Assembly (NCBI GenBank): GCA_024640565.1
Contig: JAHEET010000001.1
Span: 244,882-308,881, forward strand
Source: Flavobacteriaceae bacterium
GTDB taxonomy: Bacteria > Bacteroidota > Bacteroidia > Flavobacteriales > Flavobacteriaceae
Reading direction: 5' to 3'
DNA: 64,000 nucleotides
Each line of letters opens with the position of its first letter. Position 1 is the first letter of the stretch. A program made the position numbers and the translations under genes. The notes below the pieces were generated by a model, which searched no databases, was not told where the DNA came from, and was given only the letters and a program-made list of their open reading frames with translations. Below are positions 41,970-51,103 of this stretch, piece by piece.

Positions 41970-44417
41970 GTGAAGAAAATATTTTTCATTTTCATTTTGC
42001 TGCCTACAATTATGTATGCACAGACAACAACAATTTTAAAAGGTGTCATTAAAGACACAAATAACCAGGCTATCGAGGGAGTGAATATTCAATTCAATAC
42101 CGTCGGAACCACCAGCGACAAAAATGGAAATTATAGCCTACGAATTCCTTTAAACCAAAGCATTACAATTACTTACAGTCATATTGCCCATTATTCCTTT
42201 ACAAAAGAGATTACAGCAACCAGTAAAAATCTGATGCGATTTTCGCCAATATTAACGCCAAAAACAGAGGCTCTAAAGGAAATTGTGGTTAAAAATAACA
42301 AAAAAAATGCTGCAGGAATCACCAAAATTGATGTCTTAAAAGCAAAGAATATTATTGGCCCAAATGCAGGAGTAGAAAATGTTTTAATGACCCTACCAGG
42401 CGTAAATAACAACAATGAACTTAGTACACAATACAATGTTAGAGGAGGGAATTTTGATGAAAACCTCGTGTATGTCAATGGGATTGAAATTTACAGACCT
42501 TTTCTCATTCGATCTGGACAACAAGAGGGATTGAGTTTTGTTAACGCTAACCTGGTAAAGAACATCAACTTTTCGGCAGGTGGTTTTCAAGCAAAATATG
42601 GAGACAAATTATCCTCTGTTTTAGACATCACTTACCGAGATGCAAAAGAAAGAGCTACATCTATAGATGCCAGTATTTTGGGGGGAAGTATTACTTTAGA
42701 AGGACAATTTTTAGACAAAAAATTAAGCGCAATTACTGGAGTTCGATATCGCGACAACAGCCTTTTTGTAAATAGCAAACAGGTAGAAACCAACTTTAAA
42801 CCTCAATTTACAGATGTACAATCTTTTTTATCCTACAAAGCTACGGATGCATTCACACTTAATTTTTTAGGGAATTTCTCTTTAAATAATTACAACTATA
42901 CTCCTATTTCGCGAAGAACTCGTTTTGGAACTGTAAATGCCCCCTTAGAATTAACCGTTTTTTATGAGGGTCAGGAAAAAAACAATTATCTCACCTTATT
43001 TGGCGCGCTTTCGGCAAATTATAAACTCAACGATGCCATAGACCTTATTGCAACAGCCTCAAGCTACAATACGCAAGAAGAAGAATATTTTGATATTGCA
43101 GCAGCCTATAATCTTGGAGAAGTAGATGCCAATGTTGGTTCAGAAGATTTTGGAGAAGTTGAATTTTCCGAAGGCATCGGTTCACAATTAAATCATGCAA
43201 GAAATGATTTAGATGCATTGATCAGTAATTTTCAATTAAAAGGAATTTACAAAAAAGACGCTTTAGAAATCTCGGCTGGACTTAAATACCAACATGAGGA
43301 TATCAAAGACCGTATCCGGGAATGGGAAATCATAGATTCATTAGGGTTTTCGGTACGTCCTCCATTGACAGCAGGAAACAACCAACCTTATGTTTCTTTT
43401 GAAGGCCCCATTCTTCCCTATCAAAATATAAGAGAAGACAACAATGTGCAAATTAATCGTGTTTCGGGATTTGTACAATGGAATGAAAAACGTTCGTGGA
43501 AAGATCATGAAATCTGGTATAGTTTTGGTGTAAGAGCTCAAAATTGGAATGTAAGTGGTAATGGAGTTCGGTCAAAAAATCAAGTTATAATAAGTCCAAG
43601 AGCGCAATTTGCCATCAAACCCGATTGGTCACAAGATATGCTATTTCGAGTATCAAGCGGTTGGTATTCACAACCCCCATCCTATCGAGAATTAAAAGAC
43701 TATAATGGGCAGTTAAATGTCGATGTAAAAGCACAAAAATCAATTCATTTAGTCGCTGGTATGGATTACAGTTTTCAAATGTGGGAGCGTCCATTTAAGC
43801 TCACAACGGAACTCTACTATAAGGATCTCAACAATATCAACGCCTATTCGATAGACAACGTAAGAATTCGTTATAGGGCAGACAATAAAACAATCGGATA
43901 TGCTACTGGAGTTGATGTTCGATTGAATGGTGAATTTATAGCTGGAAGTGAAAGTTGGGTAAGTTTAGGCTATTTAAAAACAATGGAAAATATTAACCAT
44001 CAAGGGTACATTGCGCGGCCCTCAGATCAACGATTAAAATTTGGTATCTTATTTCAAGATTATGTACCCAACTTACCCGATTTAAAAGCCTATTTGAATT
44101 TGGTATTCAATACCGGGGTCCCGGGAGGTTCTCCTTCCTATTCAAACCCATACGACTTTCAAAACCGGTTGCGTGATTATAAAAGAGCCGATTTAGGGGT
44201 TTCCTATGTCTTTACAAGCGCAAAAAAACAATTTACCACAGGATTTCGCTCATACTTCAAAGCGCTCACTGCAGGACTGGAACTCTTCAATATGTTTGAT
44301 ATTCAAAATGCCATTACAAACACTTGGGTTCGGGATGTGTATTCCAAAGCCCAATTTGGGGTGCCTAATTTCATGACAGGCAGGGTTTTAAATTTTAAAA
44401 TAGGAATGCAATTTTAA
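41970..44417 (+). CDS. TonB-dependent receptor with carboxypeptidase-like N-terminal domain
   Basis: An 815-residue outer-membrane receptor. A signal peptide (about 1-17) is followed by a carboxypeptidase-regulatory-like beta domain (about 20-100: TILKGVIKDTNNQAIEGVNI). Then comes a plug domain (about 115-225, with the family phrase TQYNVRGGNFDENLVYVNGIEI) and a beta-barrel ending in the aromatic GRVLNFKIGMQF. It starts with GTG 41970. No SusD-like gene follows, so this is not a classical polysaccharide-utilisation pair. Substrate unknown. Confidence 0.9.
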   Translation: MKKIFFIFILLPTIMYAQTTTILKGVIKDTNNQAIEGVNIQFNTVGTTSDKNGNYSLRIPLNQSITITYSHIAHYSFTKEITATSKNLMRFSPILTPKTEALKEIVVKNNKKNAAGITKIDVLKAKNIIGPNAGVENVLMTLPGVNNNNELSTQYNVRGGNFDENLVYVNGIEIYRPFLIRSGQQEGLSFVNANLVKNINFSAGGFQAKYGDKLSSVLDITYRDAKERATSIDASILGGSITLEGQFLDKKLSAITGVRYRDNSLFVNSKQVETNFKPQFTDVQSFLSYKATDAFTLNFLGNFSLNNYNYTPISRRTRFGTVNAPLELTVFYEGQEKNNYLTLFGALSANYKLNDAIDLIATASSYNTQEEEYFDIAAAYNLGEVDANVGSEDFGEVEFSEGIGSQLNHARNDLDALISNFQLKGIYKKDALEISAGLKYQHEDIKDRIREWEIIDSLGFSVRPPLTAGNNQPYVSFEGPILPYQNIREDNNVQINRVSGFVQWNEKRSWKDHEIWYSFGVRAQNWNVSGNGVRSKNQVIISPRAQFAIKPDWSQDMLFRVSSGWYSQPPSYRELKDYNGQLNVDVKAQKSIHLVAGMDYSFQMWERPFKLTTELYYKDLNNINAYSIDNVRIRYRADNKTIGYATGVDVRLNGEFIAGSESWVSLGYLKTMENINHQGYIARPSDQRLKFGILFQDYVPNLPDLKAYLNLVFNTGVPGGSPSYSNPYDFQNRLRDYKRADLGVSYVFTSAKKQFTTGFRSYFKALTAGLELFNMFDIQNAITNTWVRDVYSKAQFGVPNFMTGRVLNFKIGMQF

Positions 44418-44431
44418 ATAGATAGCATTAA

Positions 44432-44884
44432 CTAACCTAAAATTTGGGCAGCATGCGCTTTTGTTTTTACTTTTGAAATAATGTCTTCGATTACACCATT
44501 TTCATCAATTACAAAGGTTGTTCTATGAATACCATCATATACTTTCCCCATGAATTTTTTGGGCCCCCAAACACCAAAAGCATTGATAACCGTTTTGTCT
44601 TCATCTGCTAATAATGGAAATGGAAGCTCGTGTTTGTTAATCCAATTTTGTTGGCGTTTCGCAGCATCTGCACTCGCCCCAAGTATCGCATACCCTTTTG
44701 CTAAAAAAGCGTCGTAATGGTCTCTTAAATCACATGCCTCAGCTGAACAACCTGGCGTACTTGCTTTGGGATAAAAAAATAAAACTAATTTTTTTCCAGC
44801 ATAATCAGACAATTTTATTGTGTTGCCTTTTTCGTCCTTTGCTTCAAAACTTGGAGCACTCTCCCCTATTTTTAATGTTGTCAT
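44432..44884 (-). CDS. bcp: Thioredoxin-dependent thiol peroxidase (Bcp/PrxQ)
   Basis: A 150-residue peroxiredoxin that reduces hydroperoxides. The peroxidatic Cys lies in FYPKASTPGCSAEACDLRD near residue 46, with a second Cys five residues later (the PrxQ resolving position). Further motifs: the LGASADAAKRQQNW helix and GVIEDI near the end. Normal family length. It runs toward the TonB receptor gene with only 14 bases between the stops. Confidence 0.95.
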   Translation of the reverse strand: MTTLKIGESAPSFEAKDEKGNTIKLSDYAGKKLVLFFYPKASTPGCSAEACDLRDHYDAFLAKGYAILGASADAAKRQQNWINKHELPFPLLADEDKTVINAFGVWGPKKFMGKVYDGIHRTTFVIDENGVIEDIISKVKTKAHAAQILG

Positions 44885-44901
44885 GTTTTATATTTTATTC
44901 A

Positions 44902-44909
44902 CAAAGATA
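44902..44909 (-). promoter_or_regulatory. Putative -7 box of bcp
   Basis: TATCTTTG on the minus strand, an exact TAnnTTTG, 17 bases before the bcp ATG; no matching TTG. Confidence 0.48.
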
Positions 44910-44931
44910 CAAAAAGTGATAACGTATCTAT

Positions 44932-44964
44932 TTGTGCAGAAATTAAAGTTTTAGGTTAACTTTG
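44932..44964 (+). promoter_or_regulatory. Promoter of nth
   Basis: TTG at 44932-44934, a 22-base spacer and TAACTTTG at 44957-44964, within the consensus spacing range. The ATG at 45001 lies 36 bases further. Confidence 0.65.
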
Positions 44965-45000
44965 TAAGATCAATCTTTTGAAATTTTGCAAGCCCTAAAA

Positions 45001-45651
45001 ATGAACAAGTCAGAAAAAGTACAATTTGTCATTGACACCCTCGAAGAATTCTATCCAGAAATTCCAATTCCTTTGGATCATAAAGATCCTTACACATTAC
45101 TAATTGCTGTTTTATTATCTGCACAATGTACAGACGTTCGGGTAAATAAAATTACACCCCTACTCTTTGACAAAGCAGACAACCCGTTTGATATGGTAAA
45201 GATGTCAGTGGAAGAAATTAAAGAAATTATACGCCCTTGTGGATTGTCTCCAATGAAATCGAAAGGGATTTATGGGCTGTCTAAAATTCTCATTGAAAAA
45301 TACAACGGCGAAGTACCTCAATCTTTTGAAGGATTGGAGGAGCTTCCTGCAGTTGGGCATAAAACAGCCAGTGTGGTCATGAGTCAGGCTTTTGGAGTCC
45401 CTGCTTTTCCAGTAGATACCCACATTCACAGATTGTTGTTTCGTTGGAATTTAACCAATGGAAAAAGTGTAGCTCAGACAGAAAAAGATGCAAAACGGTT
45501 ATTTCCAAAAGCACTTTGGAATGATTTGCACTTGCAAATTATTTGGTATGGCCGCGAATATTCTCCAGCAAGAGGTTGGGATCTAGAGAAAGACATCATA
45601 ACCAAAACAATTGGAAGAAAGAGCGTTTTAGACGCATATCAAAAAAAATAA
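45001..45651 (+). CDS. nth: Endonuclease III, without Fe-S cluster cysteines
   Basis: A 216-residue DNA glycosylase/AP lyase that removes oxidised pyrimidines. The helix-hairpin-helix LEELPAVGHKTASVV holds the catalytic Lys at residue 121, and the FPVDTHIHRL motif the catalytic Asp at residue 139, almost the same numbers as in E. coli (Lys120, Asp138). The usual four-cysteine 4Fe-4S motif near the C-terminus is absent: the segment reads YGREYSPARGWDLEKDIITK. The catalytic site is intact, so it is likely active without the cluster. ATG 45001 rather than the TTG 15 bases upstream gives the family start MNKSEKV. Confidence 0.92.
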   Translation: MNKSEKVQFVIDTLEEFYPEIPIPLDHKDPYTLLIAVLLSAQCTDVRVNKITPLLFDKADNPFDMVKMSVEEIKEIIRPCGLSPMKSKGIYGLSKILIEKYNGEVPQSFEGLEELPAVGHKTASVVMSQAFGVPAFPVDTHIHRLLFRWNLTNGKSVAQTEKDAKRLFPKALWNDLHLQIIWYGREYSPARGWDLEKDIITKTIGRKSVLDAYQKK

Positions 45652-45677
45652 TATTGATTTTCAATCATTAGAAAATA

Positions 45678-45707
45678 AAAAAGTTTCAACAATTGTTGAA
45701 ACTTTTT
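45678..45707 (+). terminator. Terminator of nth
   Basis: A perfect 13-base-pair stem (45678-45690 with 45695-45707) with AATT loop; A-run before and five T within the 3' arm. It may also stop the minus-strand transcript coming from the sigma factor gene. Confidence 0.85.
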
Positions 45708-45712
45708 CGGCT

Positions 45713-45856
45713 TTAATTCAAATTCAACTCAATGAAGTTTTTTGATTTTGTTTTTACAATGGTGAGTGATTTGGAAAAATGAATCAAAAATTGAATTGTT
45801 TCTTTTTTAGGCTGCATTTGAATATCAAATGACTCTTTAGGGTAAAGTTGCATCAT
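45713..45856 (-). CDS. Small protein downstream of the ECF sigma gene, 47 residues
   Basis: Reading the minus strand from ATG 45856 gives MMQLYPKESFDIQMQPKKET, then IQFLIHFSKSLTIVKTKSKN, then FIELNLN and a stop at 45715. It lies 58 bases after the sigma gene and ends just before the nth terminator. The QPKKETIQFLIHFSKSL segment resembles, from memory, short conserved flavobacterial proteins placed behind sigma factors of this type. The frame stays open well upstream. No signal peptide. Function unknown; it might bind the sigma factor. Too short for standard gene callers. Confidence 0.5.
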   Translation of the reverse strand: MMQLYPKESFDIQMQPKKETIQFLIHFSKSLTIVKTKSKNFIELNLN

Positions 45857-45914
45857 ACATTTTTGTTTAATAAGTTCACTATAAACAAGTAACGAGGCAC
45901 ATTTACTTTTATTG

Positions 45915-46502
45915 CTAATCGACTAATATAATTTTATTGTTCTCTATTAATTTTCTCATATTCATTAACGCATAGCGCATTCTTCCCAAAGCGGTATTGA
46001 TACTAACGCCTGTATTTTCACTTATTTCCTTGAAGCTCATATCTTTATACATACGCATTATTAAAACTTCTTTTTGTTCGGCTGGTAATTCTTCGATCAA
46101 GGCTCTTACATCTGTACAAATTTGTTCTTGAATCATTTTTTTTTCAGCATTTAAATTCCCATCACCTATCACTGAAAAAATATCAAATTCTTCTGTGTTC
46201 TTAAAGGCTGGCATTCTGTTTGTTTTTCTGAAATGATCGATTACTAAATTATGAGCAATTCGCATTACCCATGGAAGAAATTTTCCTTCTTCATTGTAAT
46301 TTCCTTTTTTAAGGGTTCGAATTACTTTGATAAAAGTATCTTGAAAAACATCTTCAGCAATGTCTCTATATAAAACCTTACTATATATAAAGCTATACAG
46401 ACGCTGTTGATGTCTATTGATTAATACTGCTAAGGATTTTTCGTTACCCTTAATAAAATCCTTTACTAAGGTACTATCTGGAGTGGAGTTTTTACGCATC
46501 AT
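45915..46502 (-). CDS. ECF RNA polymerase sigma factor
   Basis: A 195-residue sigma-70 factor. Region 2 (about 25-95) has RDIAEDVFQDTFIKVIRTL and PWVMRIAHNLVIDHFRK. Region 4 (about 130-185) has LPAEQKEVLIMRMYKDMSFKEISENTGVSINTALGRMRYAL with its helix-turn-helix. No anti-sigma gene is next to it, in contrast to the operon at 2.6 kb. This type is common and constitutive in flavobacteria. Divergent from uvrA across about 216 bases. Confidence 0.92.
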   Translation of the reverse strand: MMRKNSTPDSTLVKDFIKGNEKSLAVLINRHQQRLYSFIYSKVLYRDIAEDVFQDTFIKVIRTLKKGNYNEEGKFLPWVMRIAHNLVIDHFRKTNRMPAFKNTEEFDIFSVIGDGNLNAEKKMIQEQICTDVRALIEELPAEQKEVLIMRMYKDMSFKEISENTGVSINTALGRMRYALMNMRKLIENNKIILVD

Positions 46503-46718
46503 AAAAATTACTTTTAGAAAAGCATAGCACTTTTCGTTCTTATTATTTTACATCAATAATTGAAAGTAATTTTTAGTATAGGCGTTTTTCTTTTAGTAGT
46601 TATTAACTCAAATATATTATTTTTATTCTATTTGGCAATATTTTTAACAAATTACATTTTAATTTATTTAATTAAGACTTTTAAAAGTGGTATTTTTAAC
46701 GTTTATATTTTTTGATAA

Positions 46719-49511
46719 ATGAACGTAGATATTTCTAAGATTGACCCCAAACAAAACATCATTATAAAAGGGGCAAAACTCCATAATTTAAAAAATATTG
46801 ATGTAGTTATTCCACGAAATAAGTTGGTGGTGATTACTGGATTGTCTGGTTCTGGAAAATCCTCTTTGGCTTTTGACACCTTGTATGCAGAAGGTCAAAG
46901 ACGCTATGTAGAAAGTTTGAGTTCCTATGCAAGGCAGTTTTTAGGCAAATTGCACAAGCCAAAAGTAGACTATATAAAAGGAATCGCTCCAGCAATTGCT
47001 ATTGAACAAAAAGTAAACGCTACAAATCCACGTTCTACTGTTGGTACTTCTACAGAGATTTATGATTATATAAAATTATTGTTTGCTAGAATTGGAAAAA
47101 CATTCTCTCCTATTTCAGGAAAGGAAGTAAAAAAAGACACCGTATCCGATGTGGTGAATTATGTAAAAAACTGTACAGAAAATTCCAAGTTACTTTTACT
47201 GGCTCCGCTTGTTATTGACGAAGGACGCGATTTGAAAACCCTTTTACAAGTTCTAGAACAGCAAGGGTATGCACGCTTAAAATGGAAGGAAAACATTGTT
47301 AGAATTGGAAACTTCAATGTGGAGGCATATCGCAATGAAGATGTATTTTTAGTGGTCGACCGTATTGTCAAAAAAGAGAATGAAGATTTTTATAACCGGG
47401 TAGCAGATGCCATTCAAACTGCTTTTTTTGAAGGAAAAGGGATTTGTTTCATCGAGAATCTAGAAACGAAGCATACAATCGAATTCAGCAATAAATTTGA
47501 TTTGGATGGTTTGTCATTTTTAGAACCCAACACCCATTTATTTAGTTTCAATAATCCATATGGTGCTTGTCCTACTTGCGAAGGCTATGGAAATGTCGTG
47601 GGCATTGATGAAGATTTGGTAATTCCAAATACAGGATTATCGATTTATGATGATGCGATTTTCCCTTTTAAAACTCCTTCCTATCTTCACTACAAAGAAT
47701 CCTTAATAAGCGTTGCTTTTCAATTTGATATTCCAATTCACAAGCCCTGGTTTATGCTAACCGACAAACAAAAACAACTCGTATGGAATGGCAACAAGAG
47801 TTTTCATGGTATTCATCACTTTTTTAAGATTTTAGAAGAAAAAAGCTATAAAATTCAAAACCGAGTCATGCTTTCACGCTATCGCGGAAAAACAAAATGT
47901 ACGGCATGTAACGGTAAACGACTTCGTCAGGAAACGGAATTTGTAAAGATCAACAACCAAACAATTTCAGACCTCGTAACGTTACCATTGGATGAATTGG
48001 CAGCATTTTTTAAGAATCTACAATTAGACAAATACGAACAGAAAATTGGGAACCGATTATTAATTGAAATCAATAACAGATTGCAATTTTTAAATAATGT
48101 GGGGCTTAATTATTTGACCATTAATAGAACCTCAAATACACTTTCGGGAGGTGAAAGCCAACGAATTAACCTAGCCACTTCATTAGGAAGCTCATTAGTA
48201 GGCTCCATGTACATCCTAGATGAGCCAAGTATTGGTCTGCACCCAAAAGATACTAAAAAATTGATCGGTGTTTTAAAAGATTTGCGTGATTTAGGCAATA
48301 CCGTTGTGGTGGTAGAGCATGACGAAGACATCATGAGGGAGGCAGATTATATTATTGATATTGGTCCTGAAGCAGGAACTTTTGGTGGACATGTTGTGGC
48401 AGAGGGAACTTTTAAAGACATTTTGAAATCGGATTCATTAACTGCCCAATACTTGAACGAAAATTTAAAAATTGAAGTTCCAACAAAAAGAAGAAAATCG
48501 ACCAACAAAATTAAAATTATTGGCGCCAGAGAAAACAACCTTAAGAATATCGATGTAACAATTCCTTTAAACAGTTTAAGTGTCATTACAGGAGTATCTG
48601 GTTCTGGTAAAAGTACCTTGGTAAAAAACATATTGTATCCATCTTTGCAAAAGAAGTTGACCGGTTATGGAAATAAAATTGGGCAACATACAAGTATAAC
48701 TGGTGATTTTGAGACTCTAAAAAATGTAGAATTTATTGATCAAAACCCAATTGGGCGCTCTTCACGTTCAAATCCTGTTACTTATATAAAAGCCTATGAT
48801 GATATTCGTGCATTGTTTTCGAATTCTAAATTATCTAAAATAAGAAACTACAAACCCAAGCATTTTTCTTTCAATGTAGAAGGAGGGCGTTGCGAAATTT
48901 GTAAAGGCGAAGGCGAAGTTACCATTGAAATGCAATTCATGGCAGACGTTCACTTGGAATGTGATAGCTGTGCTGGAAGACGCTTTAAAAAAGAAGTTTT
49001 AGAAGTCAAAATTAATCAAAAGAACATTGATGATATTCTAAATTTAACCATAGATGATGCTATCGCCTTTTTTACAGACAATGGGGAAAAGAAAATATCT
49101 CAAAAACTAAAACCTTTACAGGATGTTGGACTGGGCTATGTAAAATTAGGACAATCTTCATCAACCCTTTCAGGAGGTGAAGCCCAAAGAATTAAATTGG
49201 CGTCATTCTTGGTGAAAGGAACAACGAAAGACAAAACCTTCTTTATTTTTGATGAGCCAACCACTGGCTTGCATTTTCATGATATAAAAAAATTATTGGC
49301 ATCCTTTGAAGCTTTAATAGCAAAAGGACACTCCATATTGGTTATTGAACACAATATAGAACTTATAAAATGCGCTGATTATATTATAGATTTAGGTTTG
49401 GAGGGTGGAAAAAATGGAGGAAGTCTTATTTTTGAAGGGGCCCCAGAGCAATTAATCAAAAATAAAAAATCATTTACCGCTAATTACTTGAAAGAAAAAC
49501 TTAGTGTCTAA
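46719..49511 (+). CDS. uvrA: Excinuclease ABC subunit A
   Basis: A 930-residue DNA damage sensor of nucleotide-excision repair, with two ABC ATPase modules. First Walker [19 protein letters not shown] near residue 40; second: [17 protein letters not shown] near residue 630. Signatures [16 protein letters not shown] and [15 protein letters not shown] and both Walker B sites ([25 protein letters not shown]) are intact. Two zinc-binding sites: CPTCEGYG with CTACNGKR, and [11 protein letters not shown] with CDSCAGRR. Full length. Confidence 0.97.
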   Translation: MNVDISKIDPKQNIIIKGAKLHNLKNIDVVIPRNKLVVITGLSGSGKSSLAFDTLYAEGQRRYVESLSSYARQFLGKLHKPKVDYIKGIAPAIAIEQKVNATNPRSTVGTSTEIYDYIKLLFARIGKTFSPISGKEVKKDTVSDVVNYVKNCTENSKLLLLAPLVIDEGRDLKTLLQVLEQQGYARLKWKENIVRIGNFNVEAYRNEDVFLVVDRIVKKENEDFYNRVADAIQTAFFEGKGICFIENLETKHTIEFSNKFDLDGLSFLEPNTHLFSFNNPYGACPTCEGYGNVVGIDEDLVIPNTGLSIYDDAIFPFKTPSYLHYKESLISVAFQFDIPIHKPWFMLTDKQKQLVWNGNKSFHGIHHFFKILEEKSYKIQNRVMLSRYRGKTKCTACNGKRLRQETEFVKINNQTISDLVTLPLDELAAFFKNLQLDKYEQKIGNRLLIEINNRLQFLNNVGLNYLTINRTSNTLSGGESQRINLATSLGSSLVGSMYILDEPSIGLHPKDTKKLIGVLKDLRDLGNTVVVVEHDEDIMREADYIIDIGPEAGTFGGHVVAEGTFKDILKSDSLTAQYLNENLKIEVPTKRRKSTNKIKIIGARENNLKNIDVTIPLNSLSVITGVSGSGKSTLVKNILYPSLQKKLTGYGNKIGQHTSITGDFETLKNVEFIDQNPIGRSSRSNPVTYIKAYDDIRALFSNSKLSKIRNYKPKHFSFNVEGGRCEICKGEGEVTIEMQFMADVHLECDSCAGRRFKKEVLEVKINQKNIDDILNLTIDDAIAFFTDNGEKKISQKLKPLQDVGLGYVKLGQSSSTLSGGEAQRIKLASFLVKGTTKDKTFFIFDEPTTGLHFHDIKKLLASFEALIAKGHSILVIEHNIELIKCADYIIDLGLEGGKNGGSLIFEGAPEQLIKNKKSFTANYLKEKLSV

Positions 49512-49808
49512 TTCATTGGCCTAAATGACCATAGGTTTTTACGTATCAATTTTTTCATAACCATTGTTTTTTTGATAATTAGAAATTATTACACTTCAAT
49601 CTTACAAAATAAGTCAAACTTTACAAGCAAAACATATGTTAATTTTTGTAAAAAAGATCCTAATTTAGAGTTCATACAATCAAAAAAATCAATAAACCTA
49701 TTCTACACTGCTGTTTTTCAAACACTTATTCCAGTATACGCCCACTTATTGATTTGCATTAGGAATATCCAATTATTTTTTTTGTTTGGAGTTTAAAACT
49801 TATAAATT
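49512..49808. other. Gene-free region after uvrA
   Basis: About 297 bases, AT-rich. A weak CCTA/TAGG hairpin followed by T lies near 49522-49541 and may end uvrA. The only open frame (49572-49796, TTG start) is low-complexity and hydrophobic and has no promoter; I do not accept it. Nothing else is seen. Confidence 0.4.
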
Positions 49809-50156
49809 ATGAAGAAAATTATTAGATTCTTTGTTATTGGATTGTTGTTTGTTTCTTGTTCAGATTCTGAAATTGAAAAATCAAAAACAGACAAAATCAA
49901 TTTTGACTTTTCAGATATGGATTTGTCTGGAATAAGCTTTGGGTTGGATAAAAAAGATAGAGTTATTACTCTTGGCACAAATAGCAGCAATCAAATTGAT
50001 GGAGTTGTAAAAGACTTAACAAAGGAATTGTTTGATTTAGTTAAGCAGAATAGTTTTCTTTATGATACGTTGGAATTCTCATTATATCCAAAAAAAAAAA
50101 AGAAATTAATCATACATTATATTTCAGAAAAACAAATAGCACAACAAACAAGCTAA
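49809..50156 (+). CDS. Small lipoprotein of unknown function
   Basis: A 115-residue protein with a lipoprotein signal: MKKIIRFFVIGLLFVSC, Cys17 as lipid site. The mature part is acidic and then Leu-rich (DKINFDFSDMDLSGISFGL). It crosses a run of twelve A (50090-50101) that reads as KKKKK, a slippage-prone tract, so the C-terminal 17 residues may not be the real ones. No family recognised. It stands between uvrA and tRNA-His. Confidence 0.55.
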   Translation: MKKIIRFFVIGLLFVSCSDSEIEKSKTDKINFDFSDMDLSGISFGLDKKDRVITLGTNSSNQIDGVVKDLTKELFDLVKQNSFLYDTLEFSLYPKKKKKLIIHYISEKQIAQQTS

Positions 50157-50223
50157 GAAATCCAAATTCGCAATATATCATAGCAAGTAAAGTAGAGAAG
50201 TTGAACGAACTGGAAACAACAAA

Positions 50224-50251
50224 AAAATCCTTCTCATATGAGAAGGATTTT
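50224..50251. terminator. Bidirectional terminator between the lipoprotein gene and tRNA-His
   Basis: A perfect 12-base-pair stem (50224-50235 with 50240-50251), ATAT loop. It has a run of A on its left and T on both reading directions, and lies 6 bases beyond the tRNA 3' end. Confidence 0.87.
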
Positions 50252-50257
50252 ATTTTG

Positions 50258-50331
50258 GGTGGAAGACGGGATTCGAACCCGCGACCCTCGGTACCACAAA
50301 CCGATACTCTAACCAACTGAGCTACAACCAC
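50258..50331 (-). tRNA. tRNA-His (anticodon GTG)
   Basis: Cloverleaf on the minus strand: 5' GTGGTTG acceptor strand with an extra G at 50332 (the -1 G of tRNA-His). D arm AGCTCAGTTGGTTAGAGT. Anticodon stem TCGGT/ACCGA with loop TTGTGGT (anticodon GTG). T arm GCGGG-TTCGAAT-CCCGT. The 3' acceptor strand CTTCCAC leaves two T-T mismatches at positions 5:68 and 6:67. CCA is not encoded in full. The class is clear in spite of the mismatches. Confidence 0.93.
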
Positions 50332-50386
50332 CATGTAATTTCGGGTGCAAATATAATCGTTTTTTCTATTGCAACGAAAAAAAAAA

Positions 50387-51103
50387 TTAAATTAATTTAC
50401 TTAAATTTTCAACGGCAACATAACGCTCTGTTGTATAGCCTTCTGCAGCATCTACACCGATTAAGCGTCCCAAATCTTTTGCGCGATAGTGAATACTTTC
50501 CATAAAATTTTTACTGGTAATTGGTGTTGCTGGTTCCTTACTATTTGGATTATAAAATTGTGACGAATAGGCCAAAATAGCGTTGGCTTTTACATCTAAA
50601 AAACCACTTACATCCACTACAAAATCGGGGTTGCTATTTTTCCACTGTATGTAATGATATACTTGCTTTGGGCGCCATTTCTCTTGTTGAATTCCAGCTA
50701 TATCAGTCTCTATTTTCATAAGCCCACTTAAAAAACAAGCATCAGAAACTAAGCTACTTCCCTTTGGATGATCTATATGTCGATCTTCTACTGCATTACA
50801 CAAAACAATGTCTGGTTGGTATTTCCGAATCATTTTAATAACTTCCAACTGATGTTTTTTATCATTGATAAAAAATCCATCTGCAAAGTTTAAATTCTCT
50901 CTTACAGAAACTCCAAGAATGTTAGCTGCATTGAGAGCTTCAAGACTCCTTAATTCTGCAGAACCTCGAGTCCCTAATTCACCACATGTTAAATCGATGA
51001 TACCGACACTTTTCCCTAAAGAAATTTCTTTGGCAATCGTTGCTCCACAGCTCAATTCTACATCGTCTGGGTGTGCCCCAAAAGCTAATATATCTAACTT
51101 CAT
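50387..51103 (-). CDS. bshB1: Bacillithiol biosynthesis deacetylase BshB1
   Basis: A 238-residue zinc hydrolase that deacetylates N-acetylglucosaminyl-malate, the second step of bacillithiol synthesis. The PIG-L motif AFGAHPDDVELSCGATIA near residue 8 provides the His, Asp and Asp ligands. DRHIDHPKGSSLVSDACFLSG gives the third ligand and the catalytic surroundings. The TCGELGTRGSAELRSLEA phrase is specific to BshB1. It overlaps the upstream trans-sulfuration gene by 4 bases (ATGA), so the two are translationally coupled. Confidence 0.95.
   Translation of the reverse strand: MKLDILAFGAHPDDVELSCGATIAKEISLGKSVGIIDLTCGELGTRGSAELRSLEALNAANILGVSVRENLNFADGFFINDKKHQLEVIKMIRKYQPDIVLCNAVEDRHIDHPKGSSLVSDACFLSGLMKIETDIAGIQQEKWRPKQVYHYIQWKNSNPDFVVDVSGFLDVKANAILAYSSQFYNPNSKEPATPITSKNFMESIHYRAKDLGRLIGVDAAEGYTTERYVAVENLSKLI

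Noticed and set aside
41970..44417. SusC/SusD polysaccharide-utilisation pair
   Set aside because: No SusD-like lipoprotein or glycosidase gene adjoins the TonB-dependent receptor.
49572..49796. 74-residue plus-strand frame after uvrA
   Set aside because: It needs a TTG start, is hydrophobic low-complexity sequence, and has no promoter or family resemblance.
50110..50334. 74-residue minus-strand frame
   Set aside because: It runs across the tRNA-His gene and its terminator, so it is not coding.
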